The notes under the pieces were generated by a model that worked only from the letters and a program-made list of their open reading frames with translations, was not told where the DNA came from and made no database searches. The translations under genes and the position numbers were made by a program. Source: JANOQP01 sp044227705 (GTDB lineage: Bacteria; Bacteroidota; Bacteroidia; Chitinophagales; Saprospiraceae). Taken from it: a stretch of 49,009 nt of DNA. The stretch is from NCBI GenBank assembly GCA_044227705.1, contig JBGAWE010000006.1:1-49009 (forward strand), read 5' to 3'. Shown piece after piece: positions 27,301 through 36,300 of the stretch (positions are counted from its first letter, which is position 1; every line of letters begins with the position of its first letter).

Positions 27301-30300
27301 AAGCGACACGCAAGCACCGACGCTCATCTCGGGCGGCGTGGCCTTCACCCCGGTCACGAACCCGGCAACGTTGCAGTGTGCCCAAAACGTGCCGGCCGCA
27401 CCGGTCGTCACGGCGACGGACAACTGCGACCCGAACGTCAATGTGATCTACTCGGAAGAACTCTTCCCGGGCACCTGCGCCAATATGTTCTCCATCCGGC
27501 GGACATGGACGGCCGAGGATATGTGCGGCAACAAGACGTCGACCTTCCAAATCTGGACGGTCAACGACAACACGCCGCCCGTGCTCTTGCAGAACGGCGC
27601 GCCCATCAACCCGGCCCAACTGCCGCCGACGCTCAACTTCCAGTGTGCTGCCAACGTGCCCGGACCGCCGCAGAACATCACGGCCTCCGACAACTGTGGC
27701 ATCCCGATTGACGTCGACTATGTCGAGTTCACCCAATGGGGCATCTGCATCAACAAATTCACCACGACCCGCATCTGGACGGCTACCGACGATTGCGGCA
27801 ACTCCACGAGCTACTCGCAAGTCATCACGGTCAACGACAACACCGCGCCTGTGCTCCTGCTGCCTAACGGCAACCCGGTGACAGCCGCGCAACTGCCGCC
27901 GGTGCTCACGTTCCAGTGTGCTGCCCAAGTGCCCGGCCCGCCGCTCCTCACGGCCTCCGACAACTGCGACGGCAATATCACTGTCGAATACTTCGAGTAC
28001 GTCCAGAGCCAAATTTGCAACAACAAGTACATCGTCAACCGCCGCTGGACGGCCGTCGACCAGTGCGGCAACTCGACCACTTGGACGCAAGTCATCACGG
28101 TCTTGGACAACACCGCTCCGGTTCTCTATCTGCCCAACGGCAACCCGGTCACGGTCGCGCAACTGCCGAACACGCTTGTGTTCCAGTGCGCTGCCCAAGT
28201 GCCCGGCCCGCCGACCTTGACCGCCTCGGACAACTGCGACATGGCCATCAACGTCGTCTATTCGGAGTATGTGCAAGGCCAAACCTGCACCAACCACTAC
28301 ATCGTCAACCGCTTGTGGGCTGCTGAGGACATCTGCGGCAACAAGACCACTTGGACGCAGGTCATCACGGTCAACGACAACACCATCCCCGGATGGTCGA
28401 CGCCTGCGCCTGCCACGCCGCTCACGTTCGCCTGTGCCGCTCTTCTCCCGGCAGTCCCGACTCAAACCGCGACGGACAACTGCGGTGCGCCCATCACGGT
28501 TGACTTCTCGGAGACCGTCGCCCCCGGTACTTGCGTGAACAAGTTCACTGTCACGCGGACTTGGACGGCTTGGGACGAGTGCGGAAACAGCACCTCGCGC
28601 CAGCAGGTCATCACCATTGACGACAGCGTGGCCCCGGGCCTCGTCTCGGGCGGCGCGGCGTTTAACCCGACCAACCCGGTGAACGTCTCCTGCGCACAGG
28701 ACGTGCCTGCCGCTCCGGTCGTCACCGCCACCGACAACTGCGACCCGAACGTCAACGTCATCTACACGGAGGAACTCCAGCCCGGCACCTGTGCCAACAA
28801 GTTCACCATCAAGCGTACGTGGACGGCGGAGGACATCTGTGGCAACAAGACCACGGTCACTCAAAACATCACCGTGAACGACGTCACGGCCCCGACGCTC
28901 ATCGGCCTACCGGCGGCTACGTTCACGGCGCAGTGCGCGACGGCCGTCCCGGCGGTCCCGGTCGTCACGGCGACGGACAACTGCGGCGTTCCGATTGACG
29001 TCGACTTCGTGGAATCGGTTGCCCCCGGCGGCTGCGTGAACCGCTTCGTGATGACGCGGACGTGGTCGGCCTCGGACGACTGCGGCAACGCCACGTCGTT
29101 TGTTCAGACCATCACCATCAACGACAACATCGCGCCGACGCTCATCGGTGCCCCGGCGCAACCGTCGGTGGTGAACGTGAGCTGCGCGCAGAACGTGCCG
29201 GCCGCTGCGGTGGTGACGGCGACGGACAACTGCGATGCCGCGGTGAACGTCATCTATACTGAAGAACTCGTCCCGGGCACCTGCGCGAACAAGTTCACGA
29301 TCAAGCGTACGTGGACTGCGGAGGACATCTGCGGCAACAAGTCGACGGCGACGCAGACGATCAACGTGGACGACACGACGGCCCCGGGCTGGGTCGAGGC
29401 CGCCCCGACGAGCCCGCTGAACTTCACCTGCGCGACGCAAGTCCCGGCGGTTCCGGTTCAGACGGCGACGGACAACTGCGGCGTCCCGGTGATCGTGGAC
29501 TTCTCGGAGACTGTGCTTCCGGGCAACTGCGTGAACCGTTTCACCCTCACCCGCACGTGGAGCGTGCAGGACGACTGCGGCAACACGACGCAGCGCATCC
29601 AGGTGATCAACGTCAACGACAACATCGCGCCGACGCTCATCGGTGCCCCGGCGCAACCGTCGGTGGTGAACGTGAGCTGCGCGCAGAACGTCCCGGCCGC
29701 TGCGGTGGTGACGGCGACGGACAACTGCGACGCCGCGGTCAATGTGATCTATACGGAAGAACTCGTCCCTGGCACCTGCGCGAACAAGTTCACGATCAAG
29801 CGGACGTGGACGGCGGAGGACATCTGCGGCAACAAGTCGGTTGCGACGCAGACGGTCAACGTGGACGACACGACGGCCCCGGGCTGGGTCGAGGCCGCCC
29901 CGGCGACCCCGCTGAACTTCACCTGCGCGACGCAAGTCCCTGCGGTTCCGGTTCAGACGGCGACGGACAACTGCGGCGTCCCGGTGATCGTGGACTTCTC
30001 GGAGACTGTGCTTCCGGGCAACTGCGTGAACCGTTTCACCATCACCCGCACGTGGAGCGTGCAGGACGACTGCGGCAACACGACGCAGCGCATCCAGGTG
30101 ATCAACGTCAACGACAACATCGCGCCGACGCTCATCGGTGCCCCGGCGCAACCGTCGGTGGTGAACGTGAGCTGTGCGCAGAACGTCCCGGCTGCTGCGG
30201 TGGTGACGGCGACGGACAACTGCGACGCCGCGGTGAACGTCATCTACACGGAAGAACTGGTGTCCGGCACCTGCGCCAACTCGTTCAGCATCAAGCGGAC

Positions 30301-33300
30301 GTGGACGGCGGAGGACATCTGCGGCAACAAGTCGACCGCCACGCAGACCATCAACGTCAGCGACACGCAGGCCCCCGGGTGGGTTGAGGCCGCTCCGGCC
30401 TCGCCGCTCAACTTCAGCTGCGCCATTCAAGTTCCGCCCGCTCCGGTCCAGACTGCGACGGACAATTGCGGAGTGCCGATTATTGTCGATTTTGTCGAAC
30501 TCGACCAGCCCGGCCCGTGCGTGAACAAATTCACGAAGACCCGCATCTGGACGGCAACGGACGACTGCGGCAACTCGACGCAGCGCATCCAGGTCATCAA
30601 CGTCAACGACAACATCGCGCCGGTCATCAACGTCAACCCGGCCCAAGTGCCGCCGGTGCTGGTGTTCCAATGCGCCGCTCAAGTGCCCGGCCCGCCGGTT
30701 CTCACGGCCTCGGACAACTGCGACGGCAACGTCATCGTCGATTACACGGAGTACACGCAAGGTCAAACCTGCACCAACCACTTCATCGTCAACCGCAAGT
30801 GGACGGCCATTGATGCCTGCGGCAACACCTCGACGTACATCCAGACCATCACGGTCAACGATAATACGGCCCCGGTGCTCTACCTGCCGAATGGCCAACC
30901 GGTCTCGGCCGCGCAGCTGCCGCCGACGCTCGTCTTCCAGTGTGCCGCTCAAGTGCCCGGCCCGCCGACGCTGACCGCTTCCGATAACTGTGACGCGGCC
31001 ATCTCGGTGGTCTACTCGGAAACGACGCAAGGCCAGACCTGCACCAACCACTTCATAGTCAACCGCTACTGGTACGCGGAAGACGGCTGCGGCAACAAGA
31101 CCACTTGGACGCAGGTCGTCACTGTCAACGACAACACGGCCCCGGGCTGGGCGCAAGCTGCCCCGACCTCGCCGATCAACATTGCCTGCGCCAGTGCCCT
31201 GCCCGCCGTCCCGGTTCAGACCGCGACGGACAACTGCGGCAGCCCGGTCACGATGGACTTCTCGGAGACCATCGCCACGGGCACCTGCGTGAACAAGTTC
31301 ACCGTCACCCGCACATGGACGGCGTGGGACGAGTGCGGCAACTCGACGCAGCGCCAGCAAATCATCAACGTGAACGACAACATCGCTCCGGGCCTCATCG
31401 GCACGCCGGCAGCGACGGTCAACGTGGCCTGTTCGCAACTCGTCCCGGCCGCTGCGGTCGTGACGGCGACCGACAACTGCGACCCGAACGTCAACGTCAT
31501 CTACTCGGAGGAACTCCAGCCCGGCACCTGCTCCAACCAGTTCGTTATCAAACGGACGTGGACGGCGGAGGACATCTGCGGCAACAAGACGACCTTCCTG
31601 CAGACCATCACCGTGAACGACAACATCGCTCCGGGTTGGGTTGAGGCCGCTCCGACCTCGCCGGTCAACGTGAGCTGCGCCAGTGCCGTCCCGGCATGGC
31701 CGACGCAAACTGCGACCGACAACTGCGGTGCACCGGTCATCATGGACACGAACGAGACAATCCAGCCGGGAACTTGCGTGAACAAGTTCACCATCACCCG
31801 GACATGGACGGCGCAGGACGACTGCGGCAACTCGACACAGCGCGTCCAGATCATCAACGTCAACGACAACATTGCCCCGACGCTCGTCGGCACCCCGGCG
31901 GCGACGGTTGCTGTTTCCTGCTCGCAACTCGTTCCGGCCGCTGCAGTCGTGACGGCGACGGACAACTGCGACCCGAACGTCAACGTGATCTACTCGGAAG
32001 AACTTCAGCCCGGCACCTGCGCCAACCAGTTCACCATCAAGCGGACGTGGACGGCGGAGGACATCTGCGGCAACAAGTCGACCTTCCTCCAAACGATCAA
32101 CGTGAGCGACACGCAGGCTCCGGGCTGGCTCGAGGCCGCTCCGACCTCGCCTGTCAACGTGAGCTGCGCCTCTGCCATCCCGGCCCTGCCGGTGCAGACG
32201 GCGACGGACAACTGCGGCGCGCCCATCATCGTCGACACGAACGAGACGCTCACGACGGGCACCTGTGTGAACAAGTTCACCCTCACCCGGACGTGGACGG
32301 CGACCGACGACTGCGGCAACTCGACGCAGCGCGTTCAGGTCATCAACGTCAACGACAACGTCGCTCCGACGCTCGTCGGCACCCCGGCCGCCTCGGTCAC
32401 CGGCACCTGTGCGCAGGATGTCCCGGCCGCAGCTGTGGTCACGGCGACGGACAACTGCGACCCGAATGTCAACGTGATCTACTCGGAGGAACTCGTGCCC
32501 GGCACCTGCTCCAACAAGTTCACCATCCGGCGGACGTGGACGGCGGAGGACATCTGCGGCAACAAGTCGACCTTCCTGCAGACCATCAACATCGACGACA
32601 GCGTCGCCCCGACTTGGGTGCAAGCCGCTCCGGCCAGCGTGACGGTCTCTTGCTCGCAACTCGTCCCGGCCGTGCCGGTTCAGACTGCGACCGACAACTG
32701 TGGTGTCCCGGTCATCGTCGACTTCTCTGAAACGACCTCCTCGGGCGGCTGCGCGAACAACTACACAGTGACCCGCACCTGGAACGTGCAAGACGACTGT
32801 GGCAACTCGACGCAGCGCGTTCAGGTCATCACGGTCCTTGACAACATTGCGCCGACCTTCTCGACGACGGTTACGTCGCCCATCAACGTCGATTGCGCCA
32901 GCCTCGTCCCGGCCGCCCCGGTCGTGACGGCGACGGACAACTGCGGCGTTCCGGTCATTGTCGATTTTGCCGAAACAACCACCCCGGGCGCGTGTGCCAA
33001 TAAGTACACCGTCACCCGGACGTGGAATGTGCAGGACGACTGCGGCAACGCGACCTCGATGGTTCAAATCATCAATGTCAACGACAACGTCGCCCCGCAG
33101 CTTTCCTGCCCGGGCAACCTGACGGCCCAGTGCTCGGCCAACGAGATCCCGCCGTATGCCAACTGGACGGCGTTCCTCGCCGCCGGTGGCACGGCCTCCG
33201 ACAACTGCCAGCTCAACCAAGGAACCTTCGGTCTCTTGAGCATCTCGCAGGTCGGCAACATCGTGACGCGCACATACCGCATCCTCGACGCTTGCGGCAA

Positions 33301-36300
33301 CTCGGCGACCTGCGCCCAGACCATCACGGTCATTGACAACACGCCGCCGCAGTTCCTCAACTGCCCGAACACCACGCTCGTCTTCGGCAACGACCCGGAT
33401 CAGTGCAGTGCCAAGATCAATTGGCCTGCCTTGGTGGCCGTCGACAATTGCTCCACGCCGACCGTCGTGCAGTCCGCTGGCCCGCTTTCGGGCACGGTGG
33501 TCCCCGTTGGCAACTACACCATCACCTACACGGCGACGGATGCTGCGGGCAACACATCGACCTGCACCTTCACTGTCATGGTGATGGACACACAGAAGCC
33601 GCAGTTTGATGCCGACATCGTCATGCCTGGAAATATCACGGTCGAATGCGATGCCGTCCCGGCTCCGTTTGTCCTGACGGTCAACGATGTCAACGACAAC
33701 TGCCCTGGTGTGCTCACCATCGCCTTCACCGAGGTGCGGACCAATGGCAACTGCATCAACAACTACACGCTGACGCGCACTTGGAAGGTGACCGATGTTG
33801 CGGGCAACATGACTGTTCACACGCAAGTCATCACCGTGAAGGACACCAAGCCTCCGGTCGCCAAGTGCAAGAACATCACAGTGACGCTCAACGCCCAAGG
33901 CACGTTCACCCTCACCGGCGCACTGCTCAACGACGGCTCGACCGACAACTGCTCTGCCGCTGCCAACCTGACCTTCTCGGTCAGCCCGGCCCAGATGACT
34001 TGCGCCAACGTCGGACTCAACAACGTCGTCACCCTGACCGTCACCGACCAGTGCGGCAACTCGTCGACCTGCACCTCCATCGTCACGGTGCTCGAGGGCA
34101 TCAACCCCTGCACGCCGGTCTATGACATCGCGCACAGCATCAAGTGCCAGTGCCTGAACAACTCGACCAATATGGACAACGGCCAGTTCTTTGAGCTGGT
34201 GCAAATCCATGCGCTGGCCGGTCAGACCTGGACGGTCGCCGCTGGCTCGACGGGGATGTTCCTCAACAGCTCGGCTGCTCCGCCCGCCGCTCCGACCCCG
34301 GTTCCGACCGGTACGGTGTTGACAGTTGGCACGGCCGACAGCTATGACAACGACGGCGACGGCCAAACGGACGAGGCCGACGAATCGGGATACTACACGC
34401 TGCGCTTCAAACACATCGAAGGCGTGGGTTATGCCGGTGTCTTCGCCAACAACCTGTCGCAGACGCTCAACATCGCCAACAAGTGCTACTACCCGACGCC
34501 GTACTTCGTCCAGTTCGCTGGGCCGTTCTGCGTCGGTACGCCGAACTTCGTCATCCAAGTGGCTGACCTCTTCGGCGGTGCTGGCACCTACACGATCACC
34601 ATCGACGGCAACCCGGCTCCGGGTAATGTCTTCAACGCCACCCAGCTCGGTGTCGGCCCGCACACTGTGGTCGCCACCTTCAACGCTGGCACGGCGGGCA
34701 TGAACGACCAGACCGACCCGGGCTGCACGCAGTCCATCTCGACCATCGTGTCGGTCGTGACCACGCCGACGGCTGTCGCCTGCAACGACAACGTGCAAGT
34801 CTCGCTTGACCAGTCGTGCGTCGTGACCATCACGCCGGACATGGTGCTGGAAGGCGGCTACTCTTGCTTCGACGACTACACCATCGCCATCACCTACCCG
34901 GCAGGAACGACCACGTTCAACCCGGCCAACAAGGTGAACGCCTCGCACGCTGGCAAGACCATGAAGGTCACGCTGACGCACGTCGCTTCGGGCAACTCCT
35001 GCTGGGGCAACCTCCTCGTTGAGGACAAGCTCCCGCCACAGATGACTTGCCCGGCCAACGTCACCATCCAGTGCAGCCAGTCGACCTCGCCGAGCACGAC
35101 GGGCAACGTGAGCATCACTGATTGCAGCACGTTCACCTCGACGTACATCGACGCCTACACCGACTTCGGCCAGTGTGCCAGCCCGCGCGCCCAGATCATC
35201 CGGACGTGGACGGCCACCGACAAGTGGGGCAACGCGGCGACTTGCTCGCAGAAGATCACCATCGCGGCCTTCGACTTGGCCAACGTGGCCTTCCCGTCGG
35301 ACGTGACGCTGAACTGCACCGACGTGGGCATCAACCCGGATCTCACGAACCCGGACAACACCGGCCGCCCGACTATCGGCGGTTCGGCAATCGCCGCCGG
35401 TAGTGTCTGCATGGCATCGGTCTCGATGACGGATGAGATTTACGACATCTGTCCGAACAGCTACGAAATCCTGCGGACGTGGAAGGTGCGCAACATGTGC
35501 CTCCCGGTCAGCGCGACGAACCCGGTGACGAAGACCCAGATCGTCAAGGTCAGCGACGCTCAAGGACCGGTGCTCGACTGCCCGGCCGACTTCACGGTGA
35601 GCGTCAACCCGCTGGTCTGCAAGGCCACGCTCGACGTGCCGGACATCGACTTCTTCGAGGCTTGCTCGGGTCTGCTCTCGTTCAAAGCTGTGGTGTCGAA
35701 CGGCTCCACGCTGAACTACTCCTACATCTCGCTGCCTCCGGGCGGTAACACGTGGATCGACAAGCAGACGGCTGTCTTCGGTTCCATCCCGAACCTGCCC
35801 ATCGGCTTCTACACGATCACCTACACGGCAGAGGACAACTGCGCGAACGTCTCGACTTGCACGGTCAACTTCCAAGTCCTTGACGGCATCCCGCCGAACG
35901 CCATCTGCCAAGAGTACACGCAAGTCGCCATCGGCGCGGGCAACGTCGACAACTTCACCTGCCCCGGCGAGACCGGCCCGAACGGCCCGCTCGTTGACGT
36001 GCCTGGCGATGCCATCGTACCTGCCGACGCGTTCAACTCGGGCAGCTTCGACGCCTGCAACAATGTCTGGTTCAAGGTTCGTCGCATGGACGGCGGCTCT
36101 TGCTCCGACACCGAGTTCCGCGACAACGTGCGCTTCTGCTGCTCGGACATTGGCAAGGAATGGATGGTCGTCTTCCGCGTCTACGACGTGGATCCGGGCG
36201 CGGGCCAGATCGCGGCCGATGCCTTCGAGGGCCACTACGCCGACTGCATGGTCACCGTCCTCGTCGAAGACAAGTTGAAACCGTCCTGCCAAGCTCCGGC

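Noticed and set aside
22814..28864. Minus-strand open frame of about 2,000 codons opposite the giant adhesin
   Set aside because: Same reason; composition follows the reverse complement of the HYR repeats and no start or signal is evident.
29121..30260. CRISPR-like or satellite array
   Set aside because: The 495-bp units are in-frame protein-coding modules; there are no short repeats with unique spacers.
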